A DNA stretch of 64,000 nt. Source: Paracoccus lutimaris. GTDB lineage: Bacteria; Pseudomonadota; Alphaproteobacteria; Rhodobacterales; Rhodobacteraceae. This document shows, in pieces, positions 63,559-64,000 of this stretch. The notes below the pieces were generated by a model, which saw nothing but the letters and a program-made list of their open reading frames with translations, had not been told where the DNA came from and did not search any database. The stretch is from NCBI RefSeq assembly GCF_003337565.1, contig NZ_QPJL01000014.1, forward strand, positions 34,848 through 98,847, read 5' to 3'. How positions within the stretch are numbered: position 1 is the stretch's first letter; every line of letters begins with the position of its first letter. Both the position numbers and the translations under genes were made by a program.

Positions 63559-63911
63559 TAGCGGACAAAGCCTATGACAGCAACGCGCTGCGCGATCGGA
63601 TCGTGGCGATGGCCGCAACAGTCGTCATCCCGTCAAACCGATCGCGAAAGGCCGTTATCCCCGACGATCCGCTGCTCTATCGCCACAGAAGCCACATCGA
63701 ACGCTGCTTTGGTCGTCTCAAGCACTTCCGGCGCTTCGCCACTCGCCATGACCGGCGAAAAATCCAATTCACGGGCTTCATCCATCTCGCCGCCCACATG
63801 ATCTGGCTGACAGGAGTGTCGATCCAGCCTAGCGGGATAGGGATCGCGCTGCCCGGGGGCGTTCACATCGCCGTTCACGAGCAAACCGTCTCAACCGCCG
63901 CAGCCTGTTGA
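63559..63911 (+). pseudogene. IS5-family transposase, 3' part of the interrupted copy
   Basis: Continuing from the site of insertion, + strand codons from 63561 read ADKAYDSNALRDRIVAMAATVVIPSNRSRKAVIP, then RHRSHIERCFGRLKHFRRFATRHDRRKIQFTGFIHLAAHMIW, the C-terminal catalytic region with the Glu of the DDE triad (HIERCFGRLKHFRR). The frame runs on past the expected end to TGA at 63911, into the terminus of the next element. It belongs to the 5' fragment at 62212-62716. Confidence 0.85.
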
Positions 63912-64000
63912 TTGCCACTGAGATTTGACCCGGCAACAGCGGAAATTGTCATTGAGAATTGACCCATGTGCAACCTTGCCCCGGCTTGAACCAGCTGGGG
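63906..64000 (+). mobile_element. Terminus of an IS21-like element, cut by the window edge
   Basis: TGTTGATTGCCACTGAGATTTGACCC starts at 63906 (beginning TG) and a second related unit TGTCATTGAGAATTGACCC lies at 63947-63965; the units at 63913 and 63947 have a 34-bp period. Multiple internal repeats of this CACTGAGAATTGACCC type are characteristic of IS21-family ends as I recall them. The istA/istB genes would lie beyond 64000. Confidence 0.6.

Overview
The window is GC-rich (long antisense open frames occur everywhere) and comes from an alphaproteobacterium of the family Rhodobacteraceae, most probably Paracoccus. The best clue is the fbcFBC (petABC) cytochrome bc1 operon. Its Rieske protein closely resembles the P. 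denitrificans protein as I remember it, and its cytochrome c1 carries the long Ala/Glu/Pro acidic extension typical of Paracoccus. Genus is inferred from recall, without any database search.

Layout. 1-6.7 kb: zinT behind a Zur-like operator, uvrC, a 300-nt spacer with a perfect DnaA box, then a translationally coupled chain (S49 peptidase, an unrecognised 36-aa membrane peptide, Ca2+/Na+ exchanger, SDR) and a PfkB-family sugar kinase. 6.8-14.4 kb: bc1 complex, radC, and dnaK-dnaJ behind a strong sigma-32 promoter. 14.4-25.6 kb: a surface-polysaccharide block with an ABC-2 export permease, cysQ, a CMP-sugar synthetase, galU, galE, four glycosyltransferases and a two-module sulfotransferase-like protein. 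PAPS/PAP chemistry (cysQ plus sulfotransferase) suggests a sulfated glycan. 25.7-29.8 kb: EamA transporter, queG, an FzlA-like GST, mtgA and a DUF1269 protein.

29.8-35.7 kb: an operon reading choline-type binding protein, choline sulfatase, PPC/DUF296 protein and a complete ECF transporter (S, T and a double ATPase), followed upstream by a CAU tRNA. 35.8-43.6 kb: an AHSA1 protein, a FixJ-type two-component pair, a 750-nt AT-richer spacer with tandem terminator-like hairpins (candidate sRNA), and the sulfate transporter sbp-cysT-cysW-cysA. 43.6-50.1 kb: an AfuABC-like transporter cotranscribed with an inositol-monophosphatase-family phosphatase and divergent from a LacI regulator. Two matching operators sit exactly 100 bp apart, so this looks like a regulated uptake-and-dephosphorylation system for a phosphorylated organic compound.

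50.2-59.9 kb: housekeeping genes (yidC, MOSC protein, engB, argB, SixA-like phosphatase, PfkB kinase, small metallopeptidase, gltX), a double-CDGSH protein and an AraC regulator. 60-64 kb is accessory DNA: an RTX calcium-binding protein followed by an insertion-sequence graveyard. In it, a decayed IS5/IS427-type transposase is split by an 842-bp IS of the same kind with intact terminal repeats and a TA duplication. The window ends inside what looks like the terminus of an IS21-type element.
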